Assembly (NCBI GenBank): GCA_947095585.1 | Contig: OX352763.1 | Span: 39,916,010-39,980,009 of the forward strand | Origin: Nephrocerus scutellatus | Lineage: Eukaryota > Arthropoda > Insecta > Diptera > Pipunculidae | Direction: 5' to 3' | DNA: 64,000 bases | Part shown: positions 46,965 to 59,603 of the stretch, piece by piece | Layout: every line of letters starts with the position of its first letter | How positions within the stretch are numbered: position 1 is the stretch's first letter | Program-made: the position numbers and the translations under genes | Notes under the pieces: generated by a model | What the model was told of the DNA's origin: nothing | The model's input: the letters and a program-made list of their open reading frames with translations, nothing else | Databases searched by the model: none

Positions 46965-47470
46965 AAATTCTCTATATTAACTTCACTTGCCCGTGGCTGG
47001 CTGGCTGGCTGGCTGCCCAAATCTTGTGATCAATTTTTAACCCACTTCCCATGGCCCGATTTTATTGAAATTTTGCACACATGTGTATTTCCGGACACAA
47101 CACTTTCTATTTTGAGGCCCCTCGGGCCGCGGGGTCGGGGGGCTCTCATACAAATATTTTACAAAATTTACCCGATTTTCTTTAAATTTTGTACACATGT
47201 ACAAATGTACACATGTACACTTCTTGTACAAATTTGGAGCGATCGGCCCCTTGGGGACCCCAATATACAATTTTTAAATATCGCTATATCGCATCAGATC
47301 ACGGCAAAGTCTGAGCTCTGTGCTTTGTGAGCAGCGCTGTTCGCTGCCGCTGCGTCATTTGTGAATGATTTTGCCACAAAACGAGCACGCAGTGTGTGTG
47401 TGTGTGTGTGTGTGTATCCCCGATTAGAGAATTTACAAGAAAAATTTTAATTTTAATGGGTTGTTTTTTT
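46965..47470 (+). mobile_element. X family repeat, copy X3
   Basis: Best match to X1: AAATTCTCTATATTAACTTC, (GGCT)n at 46996-47015, two units with ACACATGTGT and ACACATGTAC cores, the AATATCGCTATATCGCAT segment, TTCGCTGCCGCTGCG, a (TG)n run at 47390-47413, TAGAGAATTT at 47425-47434 and the TGGGTTGTTTTTTTA extension. It lies 260 bases upstream of the predicted host exon, inside its presumed upstream intron. Confidence 0.75.
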
Positions 47471-47731
47471 AAATATGTAATAAGGGTGTTGCACTTAAAA
47501 TGTAATGTCGTTAGAAGTGAAGATGTTAGATTTTCGATTGAAATTCTTTCCTCATAAAAGATCGTCAACTCCTGTTCTGTAACAAAATTTAAAAAAAATG
47601 TCACTCGCTTCCTTCCCACCCACCAAAAGGGTTATTGCCCTACCCAATAACTGAAAGTTAAATCGAAAGTAATGCGTAACTTATTATAAAAGTAACCTTT
47701 TTTCTCTTTTCTTGTTCTTCTGTAATTTCAG

Positions 47732-48088
47732 ATCGACAAACGAACAGCGACACAAAAAGACGCCGACTCCGACTCACCTAGGAATTCCCCGCATTTGGGA
47801 AATGTAATGATAGTTTGTTGTTGTTATGAACTGATACCTAGAATACAACAACAACAATAAAAAGAATACAAAAGGAAGACGACAAAAAAAAACAGAAGCT
47901 AAGAAAGCAGCTCCTTAAAAATGACTGAAGCTCTTCCACTTGCGACGTCAACAGCAACGAAACATATAAAACGTGCCACTGGAATCACCACTACCACCAA
48001 CACCGCTAACAACAGAGGCAGTAGCGGCAGTCCGCTAGCAGTGTTAAAATTCGAAGGCTTGTCCCTGGAGCCGCCAACCAAGGATTTG
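47732..48088 (+). CDS. Predicted host exon with start codon and splice donor
   Basis: A splice acceptor (pyrimidine tract TTTTTTCTCTTTTCTTG, ending TTTCAG at 47726-47731) is followed by a 189-base 5' untranslated stretch with CAACAACAACAA, then AAAAATG at 47921, a good fly start context. 56 codons follow in phase 0 to the donor GTGAGT at 48089. The peptide is Thr/Ala/Asn-rich (GITTTTNTANNRGSSG), then more conserved-looking VLKFEGLSLEPPTKDL up to the splice site. Low-complexity N-termini of this sort are common in insect regulatory proteins. I do not recognise the protein. No other exon of it is visible. If the donor were not used the frame would run to 48187. It is the only stretch here that looks like a normal host gene. 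Confidence 0.62.
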
Positions 48089-49041
48089 GTGAGTAAACGT
48101 CATTTTCCCTTGTTAATCCATGGCATAATCATACGAATAGTGCAGAGATATCGCGGTGCAATGAGAGGGCCGAGAGGTGTGCCTTAGAAACCCAGTTTCG
48201 GTTTCCTTCTTTCGGTTTCCGTTTGTTACACGTTTGCTTTGCTTTCTGCGAATCAAATAATGTGCGCCGTCGCGACGATGATGACGACTGCGATTGGAAC
48301 ATTACAAGAAGTCGAAAGGCGATCGCACGAGAGCGAAAACTAACTCCATTATGTGCACCGCTGATGTATCTTTTCTTTTACAAATGAAATGTACGACTTA
48401 CATAATAGCCATCCGTCGACGGACGCCGCGGACCGACGAACGATCTAATAAGCATTGCTGGACATGACGGCGTCCTGACTACACTTAACTGTGTCAATCA
48501 GACAGTGGCTCTGATTGTGGCGTATATGACTCTGGAGCTGGCGTATCGTAGTTGTTGCTTGATGATTACAACTGCTTTTGTAAGTTCTATTCCCTTTTAG
48601 GCGCGCATGAACTCGTACACAAGCCGGAGAAGCGTACGCTTGCGCACAGGTAATTGCGCGCGCACCCACATTATTTGAATTGTAACAGAGACAAATACAG
48701 GCACGAGCAAAGAATTCGATTAGTGCACTGAATATAAAGATGCCACTGACTTCGACGATACTGGGCTCGGCAGATTACTTGATTCTTGAAAGCAAAGCAG
48801 GCCAAAATGGGGACGCAACAGTTTTTAACAGGATCTTAAATGACTTGTGTGTCCGGGTTCCAAGCATATGCTGTGTAGATCAATGGTGGCTTAAAGATTC
48901 AGTCTGGACAGGTCTTAAGTTCTTTTCAGAGCAGGTTTATCTTCGGTTGTGAAAGTTAAGTGCAGCGCTAGATCTGGATCTGATCTGGTGTTGTGCTCGT
49001 CGTATCCAGAGTCATTTTATTGGTCGGTATGGTTACAAATT
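48089..49041 (+). other. Presumed intron, no further feature
   Basis: Begins GTGAGTAAACG. No recognisable repeat or coding remnant before the RTE element at 49042. Confidence 0.45.
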
Positions 49042-50767
49042 GGCGGTCAGCCATCAGCAGAGTAGGGCAAATAACACAGAATGCTTCAGAAATGCATTTG
49101 GACGCAACTATCTCTCCTCCACGTGGTGGTCGCTGGTAATTTTCCTACAGTAGAAGAAAAGCGAAATGATCGGGCTAGTCCCGCAGGAACCTCGCCCGTA
49201 AAAAACCATATTTAGGGTTCCGTAATCAGCCTCGGTTACACTAATGAACGAACCACGGCAGCGAAAACGGCGAAACAATTTATGAATTTTGTCATGAAAC
49301 CCGATACCCTGTCCAAATATAATGCTGACATAACAGCATGCCGCATGCCGGGCGTAGAAGAGAAATGAACACGCCTTAAGAATACTGTCATAAGTACTGC
49401 TGAATCTTTCTTAGAAAGTAGTCGTAGAGATCGGAATGACGAATGTAAGCTAGCGACTGAACGTAAGAATGTTGCGTACCGAGCAATGCAACAAACTCAT
49501 AGAACGCGGGCACGCCAAGATGAATGTAAAGAGCTCAGAAGATATGAAAAAACAGTTGACCGGCGAAAGAAAGCAGCCTGCGAGAAGAATCTCGTCCGTG
49601 AACTAGAACAGTAAGACATCAAGGACCACGCGAGGTGCGGAAGTTCTACCAAAGAGTCCGCTGTATGACGCAATATACACCACATTGCACATACTGCAAA
49701 GACAAAGAGGGTAATCTGATCGCCGATCCCAAAGGCATCTTAGAGTAATGGAAAGAACACTTTCATGAGTTGTTAAATGGCCAGATAACTGATAACTGGT
49801 GATGGAAAAATGTCTAGAGTTTCAAAACTCACTACAGCATCTTTTTATAGACTTTAAAGCCGCCTATGATAGCATAGCCAGAGTAGAACTTTATAAAGCC
49901 ATGAGAGAATTCGGCATCCCAAATAAACTGACACGACTATGTAGGTTGACCATGACCAATGTTACAAGCCAAGTAAAATTGACTATGAAGCCCGTTTAAC
50001 ATCTACAACGGGCTCCGACAGGGGGATGGACTGGCCTGCGTCCACTTCAACCGGGCGTTGGAGAAAGTGATCCGAGACTCTGAAATAACGGCGAGAGGAA
50101 CAATCCTCTATAAGTCCAGACGATATTGACATCGTTGTTAGAAACCGAAGAGCTGCACAGAAAGATTTCGTTCATACAAAGTATATGGTGGCCTTACTAT
50201 CTTAGGTCAACTGTAGCATGGAACCAGAAATACGCGCACGTTTGCCTAAAGCCAAAAAAGCCTACTATAGTCTGTCAAGACTCTTCAAATCCAGGAACCA
50301 TAACATCAAAGCTGCTGATATATAAGACAATGGTCACACCAGTACTTACTTGGGTGCTTAGCAAAAAGCATTCTGACCTTTTAGCCGCGTTCGAGAGATA
50401 AGTCTTACGGAGAATTGTTGGCCCCGTATGTGGGGAAGAACGATTTCGGAGACTCTATAATGATGAGATCTACGAGCGTTACCGCGTCGACGTCGTGAAG
50501 AGAATTAAGCTCGGTAGGTTCTGGTGGGCAGGACACCTAACTCACATGAGCGAGGATGATCCTGCTCGGAAAGTCCTTTGCGGTAGGATTTATGGAATAC
50601 GACCGCGATGCCGGACAAGCCTACGCTAGAAGAATGGCGTAGACCAGGACGCCCAGAGTTTAGGGATGCCAAGCTGGATGACATCGGTCCGAAATCGGGA
50701 CCGGTGGAGAGATTTTTTGTGGGAGGCCAGACCGGACACCGGTTGTAGAGCCAAATATAATGATGAT
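49042..50767 (+). mobile_element. RTE/Bov-B-like LINE with both ends (copy 8)
   Basis: Has the 5' start GGCGGTCAGCCATCAGCAGA and the 3' end GGTTGTAGAGCCAAATATAA followed by TGATGATAG, so it defines the family ends. The endonuclease is deleted in one piece: the 5' block breaks off after ATGCTGACATAACAGCATGC (49321). The linker follows: TVISTAESFLESS, then SRRDRNDECKLATERKNVAY and RAMQQTHRTRA. RT remains are FIDFKAAYDSIARVELYKAM (49844-49900), GLRQGDGLAC-like text with a frameshift (50010-50035), and DDIDIVVRNRRAA (50119-50157), where GYADD has lost its first residues. The C-terminus is WVLSKKHSDLLAAFER (50350-50398) and RRILLGRSF-like text. Confidence 0.83.
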
Positions 50768-51640
50768 AGTTACAAATTAAAAGAGGTTTTGCTTACTAAC
50801 ACTAATCTTATAATGAGAATACGGGCTTGGACTTACGAGTGTGAAGGCCGGCATAAATCATCCAGCCCACTGTGGGTAAATGAAAAACGGAGTAGATCTA
50901 TTATAATTTATTTATTGTGTTCATTAGGAGCACACCAAATGTTCAGACTGTTAGTATATAGTATCAGCAGAGCTGCTAGTTCTGAGAAGAAGTCTTCTCA
51001 TAGAAACGCCACTAAGTCTAAAATTTTTGTGGGTAATCACTAAATATTTGCATAAGTCAGCTAGGAATTTTATGTCTGCTAAATGAAAATAATCATTTAT
51101 TGGTTAAATCATTGCTCGTGCAGTGCTGAGCTACACTTTATTGCTGTTCGCTGTGCGATGAATTTAGCTGCTGATAGTCGGGTAGAGGGTCGGTTGAGTA
51201 AGAAAAAATTTTATTCGTAAGGTTTGTAAATTTTTTTCCTTGCCTAAAATTAACTTCGTTACAAGCGTTTTGTGCATCCCCTATAGTTTTTCTGACTTAT
51301 GGCAGTCTCTTTCATTGTATCGTTGCTGATAATGTGATACGAGAGTTACTTTAAAGAGTAGGTTGGCCAGAGTCTATCACGGTGTCGGCGAACGTTGTAG
51401 ATAAGCACTGCATATCTCTACTTTGCTAGTCATACCGACTCAACCTAGGACTTGGGTCGGTCAATTTATTTAGGAAGCCGAATTATATCATGGCTTTAAA
51501 TTAAATTGTTCATAACTTTGCTATCATATCAGTCGTCAACCTTGACTGTCTTGACCGTGGATAAAGGAAAGTAAATGGCCAACATCTATGTCGGGACGTT
51601 CAACGTACGAGAAGACATATTGGGCCTGTGTATATTTTAA
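50768..51640. other. No recognised feature
   Basis: No protein remnant or repeat recognised. Confidence 0.4.
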
Positions 51641-51645
51641 TTAGT

Positions 51646-51756
51646 AGTTAAGTGCCCGGCGTTTCCCGATCGGAAATATTGATTCGAGACTAATATCGCC
51701 ACCCCCACAACAAGACCAAAGCCCCTCCCCAACGACCCCACACTTATATATTAAGA
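51646..51756 (-). mobile_element. Short Helitron remnant
   Basis: On the minus strand it starts TCTTAATATATAAGTGTGGGG after an A (complement of T51757), the same start as the Helitron at 33398. It has a C-rich body in the plus sense and ends near CGCCGGGCACTTAACTACTA, a damaged form of the CTAG end. Confidence 0.55.
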
Positions 51757-53950
51757 TTGTATACTTCATCCATGTTATATGTGGGGTCGCAGAGTGTAGC
51801 TTTTATAAATCATTTGTGGGACGAGTGCATCTAATATCTTAGTTAGCTACCAAAGCTTCAATATATCTTTTTGATCGCCTCTTTGTTGTGGCTATATGTA
51901 TGAGTGATGTTTGTTATTGCTTGAACTTTGGTAGATCACAGAACTCCTTCCTATTCCCTCGCAACAAAAAACATAAGAATTCCGCACATCATAAATTCCA
52001 ACCGATTCAGAAGAAATCAGCGCTACATTAATTTTTCCGGCACATTCCAAGGCGCACATTCCAAGGCACATTCCAAGGCGCTACACTTTGGAACAAATTC
52101 CGTGCGACAAGAGACAAATTAATAAAATTCACTCATCTAAAGTGATGAGGTATACTCCCAATCATCGTCAACTGCATTACAGTTTGGAATTTGTTCCAAT
52201 GAGTGTTAGGCAATGACGGAGAAGCAACAATGGGCGACATCAAGGCTGATTAGGTCGGCCGCCTGTCGCCACTCTGCTATCCCAAATGGTGTTGCTAGAG
52301 AATACTCGCGATGGCTTACCAAAGAAGCGCAAATTGCTTTCAGTATCTTGCATCATCGTCATCATCTTTATGCAGCATCGAAGCTCTCAAGCCCCGCACG
52401 TCCGACCATCCGTCCGTTTGCCAGTCTGGTTTAAATCTGCTCGGCAGAAGATATACTACAAATTTAATTGTATCTCTTTACTTCGTTAACTTATCCGAGC
52501 GCGGGCACGCTAACTCGTATAGAAGCTCCGAGTTAAAGAGCTAAACCAACTGCTGCTTCGCTTATTATGAATGAATTTGGCAAAGCGGCAAATTGTTTCC
52601 ATGTCGTGTGTGTGTGCCCCCTGGCCAGCATGAGTACCTCTTCCAGCCTGCGTCTTGATTTGATTGCCCATGTGGGAGGTTAGTTGCAGCACTGCCGATC
52701 AATTGCTCGATCCGATCTATCGATCGGCGTGATCATAATACAGTGCAGTGCAGCTCGCAATACGAATAATAATTTGGGATCGATCCCAAAGCTTTTTCTT
52801 TTTGGCTTTGTCTACTTTTGGAAGTGAAGCCGTCAAGCGTCCGTCAATGGTGTTGATTTATGTCTTTGTACCAAAGTACCAAAGTCCTTGTTATTACCTA
52901 TCGACGTAACATATTCTCCGCCCAACTGGGACCGTCTGGCGGCGTATGGAATGCCGCCCGAGAAAAATTTTGATTTTTAATAAAAAAAAAAAAACTCCAC
53001 TTAATAAGTGACAATGTGCAATCTGTTCGAAGCGCGTATTTCGTAATTCGAAAATTGCTGTTGGTAGGCCGCAGCCGCGTTGGTAGCGGCACTTTTGCTA
53101 CCGCGTGCAGCGCTCCAATGATGGCGCCGACAATGGTGCGTCTTATTGCAACAAATCATAACAAAAATATGACGACTGTGTCAATGTTCGACGGTCCGAA
53201 AAGGAGGCGGTAGTTCGTGTCTGCGCTTCCATATGTGAACAGTCTGAGTGCTGTAGCTCTCTGTACTTTACGCAGCTTAAGTGCACTTATGCTACCTTTC
53301 AGATGTAGTACAAGTGTACAACAACTTCCATCTCACTGTGTCTTAATGACTTAATCGGTAATCGAATTCGAGTCGTGCGAAAATTCCCATGGGTTGATGA
53401 ATGTCGTCGGCGTCTTCGAAATATTTAACTTTAGAGTGTCCGTCTATATAAAGACATAATCGCTGATAATAGAGTACTCGAGGAAGCACGTTTCAAGAGA
53501 TTTTACAATAATACGCTGTACCACCGATAACGCTGGCGGAGACATAAAGTATGATTATTATTTGGTATGCGAAACTTTGAGGTAGGAACGATTTTTGTTG
53601 GGCGGCACGGACTACATTTCACAATGCTTGCAAGTCTTTGATTCGCCTGTTAAACAACATTTTATTAACCTGGATGACTTGAGCTTGATATAAGGTATAG
53701 GTCACTAGCACCGCTCTTTCTTTCTTTTCTTAACAAACGCCCGCTAACAAACTCGATTTTCTGCTAGGAGTTTCAGGAGGCGAGAATGATACTCTAGATT
53801 CACTCTAGAGTTTTGATTTAAACATCACAGGAATGAATTGAATGAAATCCAGCTTGTAAAATTTTCAGAATTGACACAAGAGTGATCTGCAAACTCTGCT
53901 TTTGTCGTCGACAGCACTTTGTAGCTGGTATTCAACAAGATAATTCCTCC
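51757..53950. other. No recognised gene; small minisatellite
   Basis: CACATTCCAAGGCG repeats three times at 52041-52080. The rest has short ORFs without family motifs. 52700-53250 is locally GC-richer, but no exon signals are convincing. Confidence 0.4.
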
Positions 53951-53954
53951 TCAA

Positions 53955-55345
53955 TTCACCTCTTTATTGGAACATCCTTTATCGTCAATGGAATGACTTG
54001 AGATTCTCTTATACCTTTAAGAAGCACACGCATAGTTCGCGTAGCTAAATCGACATCAGCTCGAAGTGAACGAATTCCTGTGCCTATTTTATCCTTAGAA
54101 GGAGAAGCGACGTTGATGTTAAGCACACTGGTGAAAGTGCCAGGTGAAGCAAAATTTAAAACTATCTTTAAGTATTCCGTCCGACGAGAAAGTTGTTCTC
54201 CCATGATGATCATCGTTGTAGAGTTGGGGACGAGCCCCGCGCTTACCCACCTTGTGGCATGAAGCACACTGATTGTATATCTTCCCCTCTAGCGTTGCTA
54301 CCTTGCAGGAGTAAAACTTACAGCCCCACGTTACATCCCCAGAACGAAACTGGGTCTGCACCATAGTTGTCCCAGTCCAGGCAGTCCTCCGAAGAGTTCC
54401 ACCTGGTCTCTCAGACTCAGTTTCTCCGAAGGTCAACCTTATCGGTTGGGCAAGACAACTCCCGTGGTAACAATTCGACCTTGGATAGGGTCTGACATAA
54501 ATGGCTTCGGAAATTTAAGGTATGAGTGCCTGGGCATTTGGCAAGGCATCCGTCCGTAATCTAAGCCATTTCACTTGCCATCAGGATAGCAAGCTAACCC
54601 GAGTTTTCCAAACGCATCCTTGGTCAGATCTGGCATCGGGTGATCCTTCAGGTATAAGTGCCTGGGCATTTGCAAGGCAAAACCCTGCCAGCACATCCTT
54701 CCGGAACTTCAAACCCTATCAATTGCCACTAGGACAGCAAGCCATCCTAGGCTATCCTGGGCCCAACTCACATATGTTGCCCAAATGTAAGCATCTCTAA
54801 GTACCAGTGGCCTTTTCTAGGTCGCTAAGTACGAAGAGCCTGCTCTAAGTACCCGCGGTCTTATATTTATCTTCCATGAGAAAGCACTGCACCATAAACC
54901 AGATAAGAATGAAGATGCAGCTGGACCCCACCACGGTGTCGTTACCGTGACTAGGGTCCCATCATGGCCCCACGTCATCCGGGACAGATGACCCATGGTT
55001 GATTAACGAGGTTCTGCATCTCCACTCCTCCTTTCGCAACACGGGCTTGTGACCGGCTATGGCGGAGTTCCCATGAGGATAGTGGGAGCCGTCTGTTGTT
55101 GGATGATGTATTTTTTAGCAAGTTTACGAGTGAATTGGTAGACTGTGCTTTGTTGTCTTCTATCAGCGGCCTGTTGTGCTTGAGTAGTGATGTTGCTTAG
55201 CTAGGCTCGTTTATATAGCTGAGCGGCCAACTTTCCTGTCCAGATCTCTGTACTTTCGTGCTAGTGTATCTCGTTCCAAACCTGGGGCTGCGTTCAACTC
55301 TATTTAGGTGGATTGACATTCACGAATGATGTTCCATTTGTCACA
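53955..55345 (-). mobile_element. RTE-like LINE (second subfamily) split by an insertion
   Basis: From the right on the minus strand, 55345-55077 matches 30800-31040 of the plus copy (TGGAACATCATTCGTGAA, GAGTTGAACGC, CAACAGGCCGCTGATAGAAG, GACGGCTC). 54206-53955 then continues with GEQLSRRTEYLKIVLNFASP and LNINVASPSKDKIGTGIRSL, the start of the RT, matching 31048-31240. Between them lie 862 bases that have no counterpart in the plus copy. Only the region before the RT catalytic core survives. Confidence 0.8.
54207..55068. mobile_element. 862-base insertion of unknown type
   Basis: Flanked on both sides by TCCCATGA (54199-54206 and 55069-55076) and sitting precisely in an otherwise continuous LINE. 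No terminal inverted repeats. On the minus strand it ends ACGATGATCA before the duplication, and starts ACTCCGCCATAGCCGG. Inside, a block starting AGGTATRAGTGCCTGGGCAT is duplicated at 54518 and 54650, about 131 bases apart. It is GC-richer than its surroundings. No recognised protein; I suspect a LINE-mobilised element because of the 8-base duplication and lack of TIRs. Confidence 0.65.
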
Positions 55346-56420
55346 CCACACCTTCCTCGTTCTCCCGTGGTACCCTTAAATGGTTGAGGCCGCTTCTGTA
55401 AAGGCAATCACTGTTTTGGCCTTTGTGACAAGGTTTTGGGGCTAAATTTCTGCAAGTGAATGTTGCGTACGGCAGACAAATAGCAATTTCAATCCTGGGT
55501 CTTTCAGTGCATCTACGGCTGGCTTTCTTGATATCTAATTTCGCGATCTTGAGGAGACTGCCAACCGAAAACAAGATGTTGATCGATTTATACATCAGCT
55601 GTCCTGCGGGTTCTTATATCAATCAACGAAGCTCTCTACTTGCGACTTATGACGATGTGTTCGATCTGCACAGTTCTGGAGAAAAGTTATTGGTGTATTT
55701 TCTACCACATCAAGCGCATTGCTTTTCGGATTCCTTTTAAAGGTTCAATTTGTTGATGAATGCAATTTTGGATATAGTAGGTATAATTACGCGAATACGT
55801 TTATTGCTTTTAAGTCCTATGTAGTAAAAATTTATCAAATAGAGAGCTCTTTACATGAGAGATGGCACTTAACGAAAGCAAGTTGAGTAACAGAGAAGTT
55901 CTTAAAAAAATGGAAACACCAATAAATCCTATTTATTCTAAGAATATTGAAATCTTGTTGTTTTGCTTCCTCCATAGCGATGTGGATGATGCAATTCAAT
56001 TTAGAACGAAGTCTACTATCAAATAAGAATAAGACGGATGGTGTGATTTATGCTTCAGGATTAAGTGAGGAAAGTAATATAAAATAAACTCCACTGAGGA
56101 AAACCAGAGAAGATTCAGACGAACCAGAATTACTCAATACTACAATGCCCAAAAAGGTAGTGATAACTTTTGGTCATTTTTAAAAAAGAATAAAAATTTC
56201 AACTGCGTCGTCAATCACACCGCTCATTCAAAATGACATTCCAGATGTCAAAAAACAAATATGCTTGCTGCGCATTTACCAGCTCGTAGCCTCCCGTTTC
56301 CAGGTTGTGATTTGCTTTGTATCGAACGCTTTATAGGACACATCTACTTTCGTAGTCGTACAGTTTTAAATTATCTCCTCATCATACAATCGGTCTTCGG
56401 TTACGATTTCCAGCCGATAT
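55346..56420. other. No recognised gene
   Basis: No protein remnant that I can name; the ORF pair at 55341-55740 overlaps on opposite strands without family motifs. Confidence 0.4.
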
Positions 56421-57295
56421 CATCCAATTTGGAGCCCTAAACTCTGGGTGTCTTGGTATGGGTATATTTTCACAACGCTGTCGTGTCCCACAAAAATTAC
56501 CGCAAGGGACTTTCGTAGCAGTATCTTCTTGGCTCATGCGTCTGGTCTCCTGCCCACTGTAGCCTACTGAGTTTAATTCTTTTTAAAATGTAGATATCGC
56601 GACAACGCTCTTAGATCTTAATAGGGTCTCCGGAACTTTTCTACCTCTCATCAGGGCCAAAAATTACCCGTACAGCTTTGCTCTCGATGGTGGCTAAGAG
56701 TTGTTCAGAGAGTTTTTTGCTAAGCACCCAAGAATCGGATCCATAAATAACTACTGGTATGACTATTGTCTTATATACCAATAGGTTTGATGTTATTTTA
56801 AAGAGTCTTGGGCGTGGCGGCATATTTTCGGTAGATCCTCTAATTCCTCAGTTAGTTGGCCATTTATCAAGTCATGACAGTACTCTTCCCATCACTCCAA
56901 GATACCTACATAACATTGTTAGGTTCGGTTGCTAGCTTACATTCATCATCGAACAAGTCGTTTAATCTTTTCTACTACTGCTTAAGATAGAGTCAGCAAT
57001 ACTAGTCCTGGCACCTCAGTCTCAGAACTTCCCGTTGCATGGATCCCGTTTGACTGATTTAAGGAATTCTTCTTTTCATCGTCTGGGGTAATCTCAGTGA
57101 TTGCGTGAACGTTTATAGGGCTTATTTTGTTAAATTTGCCCCGCACTCGAAGGTTACACAGCCGTTAATTTTCTGCTGTAAAGCCGATGATAGTGAGTAT
57201 AATTCTTTTGCTGACTAGGAAGCTCACCCCGAGCACACGATGTCTTGCATGACAGCTGTAATCCTTTTTTTTAAGACACCATTCTCCGTCTCTCG
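56421..57295 (-). mobile_element. RTE/Bov-B-like LINE, 3' end and endonuclease pieces (copy 9)
   Basis: 56421-56830 on the minus strand is the C-terminal part: NLLVYKTIVIPVVIYGSDSW then VLSKKLSEQLLA and the TAGGCTACAGTGGGCAGGAG block, matching 6780-7010 of copy 2. 56830-57050 is a patchwork of linker text (the CTCTTCCCATCACTCCAAG block matches 8025). 57050-57295 is the endonuclease in fragments (CHARHRVLGVSFLVSKRI near 57210-57250, and a TTTATAGGGCTTATTTTGTT block). Domains are present, but most of the RT is gone. Confidence 0.72.
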
Positions 57296-58870
57296 TGGAA
57301 GAAATAAAAAAAATTCGCAGTCCGACAAACTGCATTGGACTGACCACATATTCGACTGCTCGCTAAAAATACAATCTGGCTACAAATTATATGGCCGCAA
57401 CTTAAGTGGCCAGGCGAACACGGAAACGAAAACATTGCGAAGTCTATCGTTGAGCTTGAACATTGCATGTGTCATTGCTTGATCGCTATTACCACCAGAA
57501 GTACTATTCAAGTAAAATAGCCAGTTGTCCACATATCCGATGCTTTTAATGTTCATTAATGCACGCTCAACTCTATCTTAGGACGTTCTTTTGAGTTCAG
57601 AGATCGCTTCTAAAGCCGTACAACACAAATGCGAAATGATTTACAAATTTCTGTATTTTCGTACCACTAGCAGTGTGACCTACAAACCATAAAGATGCAA
57701 CTTCTGAAATCATAAACACTTCCCCATTTTCACTTCTTCATTGCCTATCGCGATGTGCTTAGAATTTTGTGTGCCGGTAACTGTGGAAATGCATTGACAA
57801 GAAGTCAAATTAATTCATTTCAGAGATCAGTTGCACGAGATTGTCAAAACTTTAACCAATGTATCACATCTGGTTTATCTACGATCTACCACCCCTGTGG
57901 CAATTACCTACCATCTTAAGCCCTCCCTGCCAATTTGTGTATCTAATGGAATCTCGAAATCGACTTCATTCTTCTTCGATAAATGGACATTTCCGTTTGT
58001 ATCTATTCGTAAATGTAAAGTGCCTGCCCAAGGGGCATCATAATATAACCACCACCTCCACCACCGGTACTTTGTGCACATCACTGATACTCGTGAAACA
58101 CATAGATCACGGCGAAATTACACCATCATAACCCATATACGAGTACGGTTGGGTTGGCGGAGTCAAATCAAAGAAACCACCGCGCTGCAACGATCGCACA
58201 CATTCATGCCGATCGAGGCCGAGCGGAACGGAAACTTTCGATTTCGTGTTGGTTTGTTTGGGATGTGAATAGTGCATTCCTTCGAAGTAAGGTATGGTAC
58301 CGTACTGTACTGTTAGTTCGAACTATGAAGTAAGTGCTCTGGAGTACCTACACGAAGACAGCAGAGACCTGGAGCGGTAGTAAATTGTTGGTCGAGTGAG
58401 TGCTGCACCTATTGCATAATCGTGCGATATGCAATTTCCTATCGATGTGCGATGTGCGTTTTATTGTTGTTGTATTGTCCAACCAATGCGATGCTGCTGG
58501 CAATTCAAGATGGTGAAGAATTTTCCAGCCCAAGAAGTAGTAATTCATTGGTTTCAATTGGATTTCGGTTAAGTGACATTGTCGGCTAAATAAGGCGGGT
58601 CAGGTTAATCGAACGGTCGATGGACGATGGGTTGAGATAGGTGCAGCATAAGTTTTAGTTTGCTTCGCATTAGGCTGATTACTGAACTACATCTAACAGT
58701 TGCGAAGCATCCATATAAATCGATTCACACCAAGTTACCCTTTCGATATCTCCTGCAGTGAAACTTTTTTTTTGTTCTTCCTGAAAAAGCTGAATAAAGT
58801 GAATTTAATAATAAAATTTGCTTCTGCACAATAAAAACGTAACGAAAAGCAAAACCACAATAACAACAAC
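57296..58870. other. No recognised gene
   Basis: No family motif. A (CCACCA)-type run at 58048-58064. 58140-58270 is GC-richer and could hold an untranslated exon, but no splice or promoter signal decides it. Confidence 0.35.
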
Positions 58871-59603
58871 CTATAAAAATTTAAATTTTTCGTGTAAATT
58901 CTCTAATCGGAAAGTTTGAATAAAATCGGATTACTTTCATAAAATAATATATGGGAGCACCTAAACACTGGGACCTACTCACTTTCAAATTTTTACAGAA
59001 AGTTTTCTTCATCGGAGATACACATGTGTATAAAATTTGAAGAAAATCGGGTTAATTTTTTAAAAAATATACAAGAGCCCCTCGGCCCTGGGGACAAAAG
59101 GTGTTGGCCATTGGATTAAATACGTGTGTATAAAATTTGAAGAAAATCAGGTAAATCAGGTTTATAAAATTCGTATGGGAGCCCTCGACCCCAGTACCGA
59201 CCACTCCAAAATGTTAACAAAAAGTCTTGTTCATCGGAGAACACATGTGTACAAAAGTTGAAAAAAATCGGGTTAATTTTTAAAAAAATTATATGGGCAC
59301 GCCTCGGGCCTCAGGGCCCGGTCACTCCAAAAATTATACAAGATGTGTTGTTCACCGGAGATAGTCATGTGTATATAATAAAAAGAAAATCGGGTAAATT
59401 TTTAAACAAATTATCTGGACACCCCTCAGGCCTAAGGGCCGAAGGGTCCAAATTTAAATAGAAAGTGTTGTCACCAGAAATACACATGTGTGCAAAGTTT
59501 CAATAAAATTCGGCTTTGGGAAGTGGGTTAAAAATTGATCACACGATTCTAACAACTAGCCAGCCGGCTAGCCACGGGCACGCGATGTTAATATAGAGAA
59601 TTT
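58871..59603 (-). mobile_element. X family repeat, copy X4, five internal units
   Basis: Ends: AAATTCTCTA at 58897-58906 with the 3' extension on its left, and TAGAGAATTT at 59594-59603 next to the AGCCAGCCGGCTAGCC tract. ACACATGTGT-type cores at about 59020, 59121, 59241, 59361 and 59481 give a period of 100-120 bases. The (TG)n and GCTGCCGCTGCG segments of X1 and X3 are absent. Confidence 0.75.
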
